64,000 nucleotides of DNA from NCBI RefSeq assembly GCF_028858725.1, contig NC_084762.1:33385298-33449297 (forward strand). Reading direction: 5' to 3'. This DNA comes from Colius striatus (lineage: Eukaryota; Chordata; Aves; Coliiformes; Coliidae). The position numbers were made by a program, and so were the translations under genes. The notes under the pieces were generated by a model, which searched no databases, was not told the origin of the DNA, and saw only the letters and a program-made list of their open reading frames with translations. Below, in pieces: positions 37,301-52,300 of this stretch (positions are counted from its first letter, which is position 1; every line of letters begins with the position of its first letter).

Positions 37301-40300
37301 CACATGAGAATGATAAAGCCAAGATTTATCCCAAGGAGGATAGTTAGTCAGAATGGATAGATTTTTCCCTACCTGATTGAGGAGGTGTGTAAATAGTACT
37401 GTATTCAGACTTTCTTATAATGACAGTTAAAAAGGCACAGGTAAAGTGCCTTCTGTTTTAGGGTACCACTGATTTTTGCAAGAAAAAATGGTGAGTTATG
37501 GCAAAGATGCTCTCTGTAAGACTGTCAAAATGGTTCAGCAGAAGTCTTGCCTCTAAAGCTCTGCAAACTTAGCAGCTCACCATGGCAAATTGAACACAGC
37601 AAGTTTTTTACACCTTTCTCCTTTTGCCAGGAGTCTCCATGCGTTTCTGTACTATAGTTACGCTGATCAGTGAGAATTTCATAGGAAGAAAGCAAAAGAG
37701 GGGGAAAACCTGTCACCAGCTGTGTTTGTTAGTCCTCCTTTCCCTAATCTTTAACACAGGATAGATTATGCCAGGGCTAGGCAGACTGAGTGCCACCTTG
37801 ATGAGAAATACCTCTCAAAGAGCACAAGTATTTCAAAGACCTTGAGTAGCTCAAAGACCCTGGGGCTCTGCACTCTGTGTCAGGGTGGGTCAGTTTTAGC
37901 CTTAATTCATTTTGAGGTGTCAGTCCGACCAGGAACGCAAGAGATTTATGCCGTAGCCTTAAAATAGGCCTCTTGATTGTCTTGGTTTCGACACAGTTAT
38001 CTGATTTTCTCTTCCCCCTTCACAATACTCTTCCCCTTCTGTAACTCAAATGCAAGGCTCAGTTGCTGACAGCTTTCTGGTTGTCTCATGTGCACTGTGT
38101 TACACAGCAAGTCTGCAACTCAGCAGATTCAAGAGTCTCCTTTTCTGTTGCAGTGGAAGGATGGGCATTTTTAGAAGATGGTTACAATTTTAGGTGCCCT
38201 GTCCTTCTGGAGGTGCCCTGTATTCTCCATCAGCTGTAAAAAGCATCTGAAATCAGAAGAGTTGAATGACCACACAGGACATCGTGGTCCGCTCTCTCCT
38301 TTAAGAAAACCACAACGTAACACAGAGACTGCTGGTTGCTGTGGGAAAAAAAGAGATCTTGCCTAAGCAAAAGGGTGGGAGTGGAGAAGGAGGAGTGAGT
38401 ACTTCACTTTGACGCTGACAGTATTTCCCTCAGCAAAGTGGTGGGGGTAAGGCAGACAATGCAATCTGGAGATTTTGGGGTTTTTTTACAACCGGTTCTC
38501 CTACACTCCTCCAGTCTGCCACCTGCTCATATGTAGACCCAGCACATGAAGCACCCACTCCGAAAGATCCTGGCAACAGGACTGAAGGATATTTGCTGCT
38601 GAGGAGTAGGTGAGCCTCTCTTCTGTAGGGAAGTTGGACAAATTCATATTCAGAAGGGAAGTGGAGCAGCCAGGCCCTTTTTCATCAGACCGGACTCATT
38701 AGTCTTTCTTGGTATGACTGATGGTGCTAAAAATTGTGTTTGTAAACTGGAACAGAAAGCCCAACAGCAGGAAGACAAACACAAACTCATACTTAATTGA
38801 AACCTCACAACATTCTTCAATGTTCTGGTGCCAGTCTAACAAAGCATTAAGAGTGTGAATAAGCCCAATATATACAGTGGTTCTGGGCTGGTCTGTAACA
38901 CACTTAAAATAAAACATATGCTGAAAGAGCTTGGCCGAATGAGGTCTAGAATGCTCTGTGCTCAGCAGCATCCCACTGAGAGTGTCAAGTGGGCAAAACA
39001 ATAATATTTGAATGTGGATAGAGAGAGAAAGAGGCAGAAGAAAAGTGAATCAAAGAGAGAGAGAGAGAAAACATTGGCTATTTTAGAGAAGGCAGAAATT
39101 TAAGGCTAATTTAGAGTGCGCCTTGGAGATGATCTGCATTGGACTCTTTATATTTTCACACTGTTAGAGAAACTGCAATCCAGAGTATTATAAATCATTT
39201 TGGAAGATAAGGAAACATTTTCAAGAAGAGGCTGAGCTTGTATCTGGTCTAGTCAGCAAAGCTTCATCATCAAAACCATCCAGTCCAGCACAGAGTGGTT
39301 GATGCAACACATTAAACAGATAGAAATCATCCATGTGGAACCATAGACAGAACCCGTCCCAAGATGACCAGCATTTTCTTTCCATATTGGCACTCTTCTC
39401 TAGCTCATTAGATCTCACATGCCAAAAGAATAAGTGATCCAAAGAAAAAGAACACGACAGAACTCATTTCTTGCTTTCATGGGGATGTGGAGTGAGTAGC
39501 ATGCATTGTTTCCTAACTACTTTTTTTCTGGCTGATGCACAGAGCGCTGCTGGTGTGCTCTGGAGGAAGTTATGACCAGCTCTTCTTAACCGACTGAAGG
39601 AAGTAAGAAAAGAGAAGAGAGACAGAGAGAGGAAGATCCTAAAGGAGTACCTTAAAGAAAAAAAGATGTGCTTTGGCATTGCAGAGTTTTAAATTAACTT
39701 TTTGAAAGGCACTCACAATAAAACAGATGTCACTTCTTTCATTTTGAGTGCTTTTTCAAGCTGATATCTTATCTGAAAGGACTTGAAAATACAGCAGCAA
39801 TACGACAGCATGTTTTTTTCCTTGTAGGCAATATACTGCAAATTCCCAGGAATGAGAAAATAAACCAAAGAGCACAAATATATGGACTTCCTAATGTATT
39901 GTACAATGCAAAACATTACAAAACCTTTTCATGTTTATTTTATGTTGTGCACACCTTTAGTTTGAATCAGCGAGTATTGTAACACTCACTACGCTTCTTG
40001 TCTTCTCTTAAAAATTACTAAACAGAATGAATGGTCACATACATGCCTGTAACTGTGCATCCTATGCTGTGACCTGCAGCTGTGGTTGAGGTAGGATATG
40101 GAGCTTTTAATCTCCAAAGAAGTCAGCAAGGTTAGTTAAAGCGCACTGGAATTACTGGGGCTGTTACTGGGGAGCTGATTTGCCATCACAAAATGGCAAC
40201 AGCCTTCAGCATCTTGGGACACTGGGAACAATGGAATGTCTTTTATCCTCCAATAGCAATTTTTATATTTATTTCCCCGTTCTCCACTGGGAGAGAGATG

Positions 40301-43300
40301 TTAGTTCTCCCTGTCACTCTTGCAGAACAGAGAGAGAACACGCAAAATAGAGTAGTGACTTCTCTTACTTTTCTCCTTCAGCAATGCTGCCAACAACTAG
40401 CATACAGGAGGGTTTGTTTTCTAAGAGCACATCTTTGTTTGGGCTACGGAGAGCACTCATGAAATCAAGAAGAACAAACAGGTCATTATTCCCAGGAGTG
40501 TTTTTCTTTACCCAGAGAGACGATTCTTGAATTTGGTGCTACCTAAAATGCTGTACAGTGTTAAAGAAAGCTATGACTATTATAGAACACTGGGATGTTG
40601 TCTGAAAAGTTGACTGATACAAAATAAGAACTGGAGCAATTTGTGTAATAATGAATACATTTTTGCTCAATCCAGCATTTTGGTTTTACAATGTTGCTAA
40701 TAAAAGCAAACTACTAGATTTGCAAAGAAGAGCTGTCCTGCTCCTTCCTATCTTGCAGCCCAATGGCATGGATATCCATTTAAGACATGAGAGATTCATG
40801 GTCAGATTCCCTTCTTGTTCAGAGCAGAGACTGGGCTTTGGGTGTCCCTCTGAGCACCACCTTGCCCCCAGATCATCATACACAACAGCCATTCTGCAGC
40901 CTGTGAAATGTATCAAATGGCCTCAACACAAAAGACATTGATACTCAATAGTTGGATATCCTACATTCTTAGAAAAGGTCACTCTCTCTTTCTCTGACTG
41001 ACAAAAAGGGCTCAAATGAGTGTTTGCTAACTATCCACTTCCTCCAACAGTCCATTACAGGAGAGAAGAGTACCTTATAAACAATAGCACCCAAAACACC
41101 CATCTAAATCTAAGCCAAGCCTCAAAAGAATGCTTAAAATTGCTTGTTCGACAGGTTCCAGATTTCCAAAATGTATTATTTTTTCTCTTTTGGTAGGACT
41201 AGCTGAAAACCATCACATGGCTTGTCATGTTCGTACTGAATGGAGAAGACAAGAATCCTGTTCTCATGGGATGCAACACCTGAGGCAAATCCCAAGGCTT
41301 TCCTGAATATAAAATTTCAATACACTATCATCAAGAAAGTCTCAAAAGGACCCTACCCTTTTTGTTCTGTAGTGCCCTCTTGGCCATAATTACCTGATTT
41401 GCTCTTTCAGTCTTTTTGTAATATTATTCATCATTATACACTACCATCCATTTTCAGGTGACCAAAATTCTGTCTGAGTCACTGGGTTACCTAGATGCCC
41501 TCAGAGATCTGAATATAAATTACTAGACACAGGAGCTAATTCAGATCACATGAAAATATACTCTGTCCTTTAGGTCAAATTGTCAGAGACATACTGGCCT
41601 CATGAAATAAAAGTATAAGCAGAAAACTACATTATTTTTAGTATAAGCAGAAAACTACATTAGTTTTAAGCATCATCCCATAAAGGTGAGACAATCAAGA
41701 AAAGCTTAACAGACGTAGAAAGCCTTAAAGTTTTTATGGACAGGAAGGCTCTCCTTTTAAAGGCAACAGTTACTTCCTTTTGTTTAGAAACTTTGGGAAG
41801 ATCAGCACAATACAGACAATTCCTGAAAGGGCTGTTATCAAGGAAAGGAAAAAATGTGGGGGCATTATTAATTAAAAGACACATCTATGACATATCTTAG
41901 GGAACCTGACCTAGTCACTGGGTAACTTTGTCTCTTTATATAAGGGCAATCAAACACTGCCTAACTAAAAAACGGATTATCATGTTAAAACAGGGTATGG
42001 GCTTGTAAAGAGAAAAACTTTTCTTCCTATAAAATAGCTTTTTCTATATTCACACAGACAGTTTGCAGGGGATCCTGTTCACCAACCTGCATCCACTCAG
42101 TCAGTCCTCTCATCCTTACCACGAAGATAACTGAGAACATGCTCCATCTATCTGCATCTATCTAAAAAAGGCAGATCTAATATATAGTAAGTAACCTAAA
42201 ACAATGATAGGTGCTATATACATGTGAATATAGATGCCTGTATATAAATACGGAAAGAGATAGCTCCTGTCCTTGATTTATAGATACATAAAAGCATATG
42301 CATACTTATTGTATATGTATACACACACACACATATATGTGTACTTATAATACATATATAGGTAAATATACATGAAGGCCTGTCTGTGGATACTTATACA
42401 TAGGAGTCAAAAGTAAGCTGGGAGTGCTCCTTCTCACTTTAACATATGTTTTGCAAATTTGTTTACAGAGAACAAAGCAACTCCAATGAGTTATTCTGGA
42501 CTTCAGAGATTTATCAAAGAAACTAGCATCTGGACTTTAACAAACCCTTTCCAACTGCAGGAAAAAAAAAAATGAACTGAAATTAATGAAAAACATAAAA
42601 TACATTTCTTAAGAAGCAGAGAATTAATGCTAGAACATGTATACACCAACCCTTCACCCTGATGCAGGAAGGAAGCGTACCATGTATACGCTGAAGTCAA
42701 AATCTTGGCCACACAAATGGCAGCAGGAGTTGGACAATTTACAGCTTTGATATGTGCTATTGAATGTTCTGTCTCTGTGTTTCCCAAGCATCATCTCAAC
42801 CTAGGTAAAATGAAGACTGCAGCTGATATTGTTGAGGCCACCACCTGCAGCTGAACCTTTCTACTACCAGCTTTTCTGGCATGAGTACGAGGCTCTCAGC
42901 AGAGATGACTGCTGCTGTGACTTCTGCCGTATGGTTGTCAGGCACCCTTAGTCACAGCCCTTCCTGATTCTGTCAGCCATGCCTTTTCGATTGCAAGATG
43001 CCCAAGGTATGCAGCTGTCATGGTTTAGGCCCAGCCAGCAACTAAGCACCATGCAGGCGCTCAGCTCCCTGCTCCTCACCTTGGTGGGTTGGGCAGAATT
43101 GCAAGATAAAGGTAAAAACTCGTGGCTCAAGATAAAGACAGTTTAATAGGAGAACACAAGAAGAGAAAGAACACTTATACTAATTTTTTTTTAAAAAGAG
43201 AGTATACAAAGCAAGTGATGCACAATGCAATTGCACAGCACCCAGAACCCGATGCCCAGCCCATCCCCAAGCCACAATCCCTCTTTCCCACACCACCGGC

Positions 43301-46300
43301 CAACTCCTCCCAGTTTACATGCTGGGCGTGACATCCTATGGTACAGAACAGCCCTTTGGCTAGCTCGGGTCAGCTGTCCTGGCCATGCTTCCTCACAGCG
43401 TCTTGTGAAAGAATCCAGGACAGCAAGTGTGTACTTCAAGGAACTTTGTTGTTTTAAGAATGAGAAAACTATGCTGCCTTGTTTGTACTTACTGGCCAGA
43501 TTTGGCAGATTCTGACACTGGTTTCCTGCTGTTTGCCCAAGTAGGCAGAAAGGTTGATACGGTCACATGCACACCCAAAAGCTTTTGAACAACTGCAGAA
43601 GAGGGTATTTTTCTGTTATCCAATTTTCTCTCTCAAAAAAGCAGTACATGGAATATCTACAGTAGCTGCACTACCAAAACAGCCTGCCTGCCCTCGTGAA
43701 GCACTCTTTCTTGTCTAGCTATCTTGCTGAAAGGTGAGCTACACTAGCTGTATGGCTTTTCTCTCTCTTGAGCAATCTGATATTAGTACTCCTACACAAA
43801 AGACTTAGCTCTAGTCATCTCATTAGGCTTTTCTGGGAATTCAGCAAGTATTTTGAATGTTTTTTAGGAACTACACAATTTGCTTGGAAGCAGTTTGCTC
43901 TGTAGAGACTATTCCAAGAAAACAACTAAACCATGAAGAAATAGAGAGCTAGATTACATTTTAAGAGAGAGATCTGATGGCCTGCCTAATGTTAGTCCAC
44001 AATTTTGGTACGGTCATTACAGTCCTTAAAAACCATACTCACTTTACCCCAAATATAGCTAAGTTTGAATCACAGAATCATAGAAACACAAAATCATTAA
44101 AGCAAAGCACTAGAGTGTACAGCTTTCTATTAACAAAGGAGCACTTACCTGTAATCATAGTTAGAGCTGATAAACTTGCTAAGGCTGGGATATCAAGGTT
44201 AAGGCTCTTTAAGTTTAAAGAAAAGTCTTTAATAGAGTCGAGCCACTCCCCAAATCCACGAAGGCACTGAAGTCTATGAAGCACAAGTCCATTGCAGAAT
44301 ACAAACTTATCCTCAGCAGTATCAGACCTCAAATAAAAATAATTGAAAAAATTATATATGTATAACCAGAAATGCATAACCAGTATTGAAGTGTCTGTCA
44401 TTTAAAATCCGAGGCATATTATCCTGAGACATATGTGGGCATTCACATCAGACAATATGCTTCTCCCTTGGGGCTCAAGTACAACGAACAAGCTTCTATG
44501 ATTGCTTACTTGGTAGAGTTATGAGCCTGAGGTTAGCTGTAGCATGTGGTGTAGACTGTCTAATTAGTTAAGATTTTGGTCCTGCCCAAAGGCATAAACA
44601 GAGGAGACATTTTACATTAAATACTGTATGTCTGAACCAAAGGAATACTGAGTGCGTGCATTTTGAAATACAAAACTAACAGAAACTGGAGAAAGAAGAG
44701 ATTCTGCAACTCTCAGCAATTATTTAGTTTCATCTTCATTTTTCAGATTGTAAAAAATTGATAAGGAAAAAACCAATGGGAAATACTTGCAAAAGTGCAC
44801 CACAATACACATCACGTTATGAACTCTTTTCTATGAAAATCTGTGTGTAAGAGAAGATATTACAGCCAAACTCTTCTCTCCTTCCCCTCCCCATTGTCAA
44901 TATCCTTGTTAAAAAACGCACGCAAAGGTCATTTTTAACCTAAAGAAATGAGGGCATAATTCAAACCACTGGTCTGGAATTTTCCCAGTCCCTGAAAGCG
45001 TCTTTAGTGGAGTGTCTTAACTTGCACTAGGCTGACAAATACCATCTCACTCTACTAAATGACTTAGTATTAAGAAGGAAAACAATGGGAACGAGAATTT
45101 AGATCTTCTTCATCCCTTTCAAAACCAGACAACATGCATGAAAAAAAGAAAGGGGAAAAGAAAAAAAAAATGCTTATACTGAAGGTGTGTTTCTACAGAT
45201 CACGCTGAGGGGTATGAAACAAACTTGCTCAAGCTGCACCTGAGGATCAATTTCAATTGCTATTGAAGAAGAGGATGGGGTACATCAAATACAAAGCAGC
45301 ACATTAGAGAGACCTATGCGCTCTTTTAAAATCATTTTTTTTGTTTCTCCCATAGCACAAAACAAATTAAACACCATATCCCTTGGATGCAGTCATTGCT
45401 GATGTTTTGTGGGGATTTTGGTATAATTGGCAATGTCCAAAGACAGCACCATATTCATTCCTTAAAAACTTTTAGATGGATGGTTTTTACACATCAGCTT
45501 AAAAGGAAATGAAAGAAATAGTTACCTGATGGAGAGTCGTAGTACAAACAGCTCCAAAAAAGCTGATTCTATGAGTAATGTCTGATCTTCTTTTGGGAGG
45601 TCAGTAAATCCTGGGATTTTTTCTGCCCAGCCTCTAGTTATGTCAATGGAGGCAGTCAGGAGATTATAGAACTGTTGTACATGTTCTGCATCTGTGCCTG
45701 CAGCAGCCTGATCAGTGGAACAGTACTAAAATGAAAGCCACAGAAACCAACGTTATATGCATCTAAGGGCATTCTGAGACCTAATGGCATTACTTGCTGG
45801 TACTGTTATCAAAGGCATATCAAGCAGGTCTACACCTGTCTACCTATTTGGCTACCTACAGGAGTTTTGCTATTCAGATGTATTTTGGAAAAATATTTCA
45901 ATGCATATAGAAATTGTTTAAAGATTGTAAATGTTATACTTAATACATTTTACAAGTACCAGTTAGTAAACAGAAACAGAAACCTGGTGAGTAGGATAAT
46001 TTCCATCACACTAGAAGAGGAATATTGTATAACTTACTATAATTAAACACTTTTCCCATTGATGACTTTGTCTCAGTATGTCCAAAACACAGATTTCTTC
46101 CAAAACCTCTCAAATTGCAATTTATCTGACAGTGATAGAGACATTTTAGATAAATCATGTTTTATCTGACACATGCAGCATTGCTTCATTTGAATATAGA
46201 ATTGGTTCGAAGTAAAACAGCTGCCCCATATCACCTCTTATCCTTCAAATAGAAGCATTTAAGGTTCAGGAGAACCTATTATCCTGCTTAGGCAGCCATA

Positions 46301-49300
46301 ACTCTTCCAGACAACCATTCAACAGGCTGAGCTTGCTCAGCTTCCCTATGACCCTCTGACAGCTCCCTCCCCGCTATCTCTGACTTCCTCACCAGTGGAT
46401 CCCTGCCACTCCCCTGACACTGCTGTCTTTCTCTTGGCAGAAATTATAACAGGAGCTTTCATGGCTTAGTCCAACTCTGTGCTTGGAAAGTGCTGCTGGT
46501 TTTCTAAGCAGGAACTGAATAACTTGGGATTTATTGTAATAATATCCTTGCCATCAGACATTTGGTGGGTTATTTCTGGGAGAGACTTCATACCCACTTT
46601 CTCTCTGGGACTCGGACAGGGAAAGGTTGGGCTGGTCTCCATGGCTGAAAGAAGTGTGTATGCCCTTTGGAAACAATTTTGCACATGAAGTTAGGGCTTG
46701 AGTCCATCAGCCTGATGGTGTCCCTACCAATTCCCCAAGCCAGAGTGGAAATAGAAAGACTCTCTTTTCCTCAATTGGTAACAGTGGGCTGACAGCCTGG
46801 GAGAATCTTATTGCAGGCCTACCACTTGGGCTGCAGACATCAGCCCAGTTGCTAACTGCAACCCAAAAATCGCCTCTGTGCAGGAAAGAGAGGGGAGAGC
46901 AGCAAGCAGAACTTCTCAGGTAGGTGTCCTGTTCTCTATCTGCCCTAGTTGGTGCTGGCTGCTGCTGTTAGATAAGAGATAAAGGACACAGTGTCAGAGT
47001 TGGTGATTGATTGGAGACCCACAGCAATCCTAGAGACCTCTGACTGGATCTGGGTACCAATGCTAGCCCAGAATTACTCTGCTCTGCTTACTCAATACTA
47101 ACTGCATGAGTTTCTCCTGGTAGCTGCAGCTCACATCCCTAGTCAGCTAGTGAAACACGTGCAATCCCTCTTAAAAAGTTCATCTGGACACAAATTCTGC
47201 CCCAGATACTCCAAAGGATCGTGTGACAGTGCAGCAGGTGGAGGTCAAAATACAGAGAGGATGGGGAACAGCAGCAGAAAAATCTGTGTCCTGCATCATC
47301 TATGTGTTCAATCTCCCATTTGACTGCAGCAGCTGAGGCTGCTCAAGCAGCGTGAACTAACTGCTCCTGGCACTGGATTGCAGCAAGATGCAGTGGGGTG
47401 ATTAGTGGGTAGAAAAAGATAATATGTTTTTTCAGAGACCTTGCACATTCTAGGCTCTCTTAAAATAAAGATGTGGAGCAAGTTAAGACCTTGGCTCTGG
47501 GAGATAGACTTTGCTGTGAAGGGGCTGACCCATGACTTCTCCTTTCTATACATGCAAAAAATCCAGGCTGGTAGAAACTCCTGCCTCATCATAGGTACTG
47601 TGAAGGCAAGATTCATTCTTGGTCCTTTGAGCAGTGAAGAGGAAAGAGGAGAAATGGGAAAAAAAAGGATACTACCCTAAGCAGTATCCTAAGTTCATTC
47701 TAAATATAACTCAGCACAAGTCTCCATGATTATGACAGGTATTAATTTGTTCCAAATATTTAGAAAACATTCCTTTGGCAAAAGTAAGGCAGAATTTTAA
47801 CATTTTTCTAAAAAAGCTGAATGCTGTATTGTCACATAACTGTGAATGGTATGGTATGGTATGGTATGGTGTGGTATTGTATGGTATGGTATATCCCATG
47901 TGGGGCACTTAATTAAATTAAATGCATCTCAAAATTATAACTTGAATTTGCTGTTGTAGCTTATCCCACAAGAGCAATTTCAGAAGAAAGGTAAAAAGTC
48001 ATAGGGAATCATGTATTTTTTAGCAATACATCACTGCTTGCAACAAAGAGTCGGCACTTAAAAAGAATAGCTCAAATAAAGTATTATTTACTTGTGACAG
48101 ATTTATGAGTATGTAAGTAACCATGAGCAATATGTATAGTTCTGTTTCATGCACCAGAATCTGTGGGTGTTTTCCATGATTATTTGATTGAAAAGAGGTG
48201 ATATTTGACCTATCATCCAACCAAGACATGTGGTAAACCTGCCCTTGGTCAGAAGGCCATGGTATGGAAGGCCTCCGATCTGCATTTCTTAATCTGCCCT
48301 GTGCAAGCTGAAGGCACACTGGGAGAAAGACAGAAGGCAAAGCTATGCCTTACTCCCTTGCTCAGAGCTCCTTTGGGAGTTAAATGAAACCTGACTGTTA
48401 TTCAAGGAGAGGGTTGCAAGTGTAGCAAGCAACGTTAATTCGCGTGGTCTATATAAGGAGATTAATAAAGCCTGATGTTGGGGAGCCTAGCTCTACCCTT
48501 TTCCTACTTCGATCAGACCTTCATCAACTGCTACAGCTGCAAAAGCACAACAATAACTCCACCACAGAGGAGTTTTTCCAAAAATCCCCAATACTTGCTT
48601 AATTTTGTGGCTGGGGAAACGGGGAGATTATTACTGAAATGTCACACTCTCCCTGCAAAAAGGCAACAATTCTATTTTAGTTGGTGGCTATCCTGCATGA
48701 ATAGAGACAAGCAAGACATAAGGTCTGTTTCTCATTTCACTTACTTAGAAGTGTAAATTCATGGAATTGTATCAGTAAAACAGCTGTGAGACCAGACTGC
48801 GGCCCTTGGCCTTTAAGGAGTTCATAAACCAAATCCTCTCCCTAGGAATTGCTTTTTGAAACCAAGTACCTAAATATACCATTGCTGTTGACTTGTAAGT
48901 TAAAACCAGTGCTGAAATGAAAGGTAACTGTTCTGAATAGAACCGGTTCCAATCTGATTTGGTCTACAACTCATAGCCGATGTAATTTATTTTTGGTTTT
49001 GGGTTTGGGTGGTTTTTAGCAGGGAAGGGATATGTATTTCTCTCTGAAACTCTTATCAGTATTTTTAAGATGGTCAAGACCTTACGTCTTGTAAACACGA
49101 TGACCATTAAGGTCGTGCCTGCAGCAGTGTTAAGGACTGATTCCAAAGACAGGTTTCCGGATCTACCCGTTTGTGGTGCTCTGCAGGGTTGCAGCCTAAC
49201 TGAACGTGCCATAAGTCAGTGTTTACAGGTACAGGATTACTCTTCAAAGGGATTTTTGAGCATTGCATTGTGCTTACAGCCAATTTCATTGAGTTAATCT

Positions 49301-52300
49301 CAGTTTTTTACCCAGCATTTGTTTCTCATCTCCCTTAACTTTTCAAAATAAGTTGAAGGTTTATGAAAAACCCAAGAATCTCTTAATTTCTTTTAGGATA
49401 TTTTTGTCTTTTCATTACTGCTGAGCATAACAGGCTATTACATATTTCATTATAAAGAAAAACTTAGATATTAATATGTCCTAACAGACAATCGTACTTA
49501 ATCTTTTAGCTACCAAGACTAAATTAATTTACTGTCAATCATATGCTTCCTGTAATGTCCAACAGAATTGCTCAACAATTAGATCTATAGGCTATTTTCA
49601 TTAAAAGAGAAATAATTACTGCAGGGCAAAGAAAAAAAAAGGCACATAAAAATACATAGTTCTCATTCTTTTCTTTTTTTTGTAACTGCAAAAGAACTTA
49701 AGCTTTATAAATAAACAAATAAATACATAAGGTTAGATCCTGCTTTCATGGCCTGGGCTATTATACACCTGTAATTCTGTGGAACCTGGCAGATTTCTGA
49801 CAAAGAGCACAGCTTGCCACACACCTCGGTATTTGCAGAATGACCCCCTGAGACATTCTGGGTAAGTTAAAATAATGTGTAAATATGGCTAATGCATTCT
49901 CCCCCTAAAAGGCTGTCAGACACAGAACAGACAGATTCTTAATAATAATTAGGAAAATTATGATTGTATACTTAGAGAGTAGGTTGAAGATATTACAGCA
50001 CACTTAAAATTGCTAAATGATATATAGAAGTATATTCTAATTTTGTAATTTTTACATAATTGCAATCAAATATACTTTAGTATGAAATATTACCTAGCAA
50101 CAAGTGATAAATGGCCAATGTAGATGTTGTCTGAGTACAGCTATATTTTTTACAATCTCAGATTTAATACTTTTTCATTAAGGGGAAGGAATGTGATCTT
50201 GTTTTCCCTTAGCTAAAGTTTTCTTTCCCTATACCAACCTTACTAAAAATGTATTTAACAAGCCATTTCATTGCTCTATTAACTATAGGACAGTTTTTTA
50301 AGCTTTCAAAGTATCCCATGAATATTTAAATGGTTAATATGATACATTAAAGAACAAGATCACAAAAATATAGAATCTCTGGTAAAGTTTTGCTGAGACA
50401 GTTTTTTTAGAATGATTTTTAAGGTTTTGTTTATAATTTTAATGAAGAAATATTTGTGCTGGAACATCCCAAACCAGGGCCTGGTCCCATTTAAATAATG
50501 GCAAAATTCCTATTGATTTCAACAGAAATGGCCCTATCCATCCAGTGTTACTTTCCACAGCCCGCATATCTGAATATTAGGGAAATGCTATTAGATTTTA
50601 GCCTTCAGAGCCTAGAAATTAAGATACTGGACATACAAGTACTGCTTCTGGGTTTCACAGATTAATTGTTCATATTGTAGTTGCTAGCACACAGCCTTTT
50701 GCAAGAAGAATGCTCCCTTTAATCACTCATTTCTGCTTTCACTCAGTCATGGAATATACTGCATATAACTTTGTGATTGAGATCCACATTACGAGCAGCT
50801 ACTGATTTCAACTACACTTCATTTCCCCTCATCGACCACTGACCATGAAAAGACACACTGGCTGGACAAATGTCTACCCCCACCCAAATCTCACATTTGA
50901 TCTCATTTTAGCAAGCTGTCTGGAAAACAGAAATACAGTTCACAAAACATTTCTATGTGGAACACAGTCAAAGAAAATGAGACATACTCTTGAATAGTCA
51001 AGCTCCCTGGGCGTGGAGTCGGTTAAAGCTCGTACGAGGGCGTTCATCATGCTTATGGGAGGAGAAGGCGGGGAGGACTGAGAGGGTTCTTGCTGTAAGG
51101 GGCTCTTTGGTTTGGAAGGCAGCCGACCTCTTCTTCCTTTCAGGCTGTCAGTACGAACAACTAGGCGAAGAAAAAACAAACAAAAAAAGTGAATCGGTTG
51201 TGAGTATGTCAGTAAACGATGGGGGCCCACCTGGCAAACATGAGAGCATTCTCCAGTTTCAGCACATGCCTCTGACTGCACAGGAACACAAATGATACCA
51301 AAAATTGCATCAGACCCATGGTTGTAAGCAGCAATGTAGCTGCTCATTTAAAACCCAGCTGTGTTCCCAGTACTCATGCTTTGTTTGCAGCACGTCTACA
51401 TGCCCATGTATGCGTGCCTGTGCACACATGCACTGAGAGACACTCTAACTGCTGAAAGAAAACTGAATGTGAAACACAAATTCTGATGTTCCTACTCCTG
51501 GTGCACCTTTCAAATGGCAGAGTTGTTCATTCAAAGTCATTTTAGCTTTCTTGAAGCACTTGAAAAAATATGGTCATGCTACATAGGTTGTATGTGTTAG
51601 TGTTTGCAATGGGACAGCTCACACAGTATTACTTAAATATTTGCAGAATTGAGACTAATGAGTTGATATTGTTTCCATTTAAATTAATTGTAATTTTACA
51701 AATCAAATTATGGGAATGAGATAAGACTCTACGTCAAAATGCACACAGTCCAGTGCAGCCCCTGGTGAGATAACAGAGAGAAGCCAACAGCATTATCGAG
51801 CAACGTTCAAAGTTAATGAAGGACACATTTTGGCCGGTGTCAAATTATTCTCTCGTGACCTTGCTGTTCTTGAACCATAGGGTCTAAAGTCTCGATATGA
51901 TAATATGAGTGAAAAAGAAGAAAATCAATACATTATTACACAAACACACATATTTGGGGGTAAGTTATGAATCCCACCACTGTAAAGACATCCACGTTCA
52001 CGCACACAGAGATTCATCAAACAAAATATTTCCGTGTCTGGGATAATAATAGCACTAATCCTTACCTTCTTTAACCATGCCGACGCTGAGACACTTCTGA
52101 AACCGGCAGTATTGGCATCTGTTACGACGTCTCTTGTCCACTGGACAGTTTTTATTTGCCAGGCAAACATATTTTGCATTTTTCTGAACTGTTCTCTGTG
52201 AAAATACAACACAAAAATAGTAAACTGATTGTTCCTTGAACAACTTAGAACCTGACAAAATGTGTTTTAATTACAACATGAAAAGTGACAGTGCAATTCA

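Larger units (their letters stand above)
34368..44148 (-). other. NR4A3: Last NR4A3 intron, 9.8 kb
   Basis: The intron is bounded by the donor GTAAGTGC at 44148 and the acceptor TTTGCAG at 34368. It contains the ERVK-type LTR at 43016-43400, a CA/TA repeat near 42.3 kb, GA-rich sequence near 39.05 kb and a 26-bp tandem duplication near 41610-41666. No other gene was recognised. Confidence 0.85.

Noticed and set aside
48430..48490. TATATAAGG followed by AATAAAG, resembling part of an LTR
   Set aside because: No boundaries, target duplication or similarity to the other LTRs could be found.
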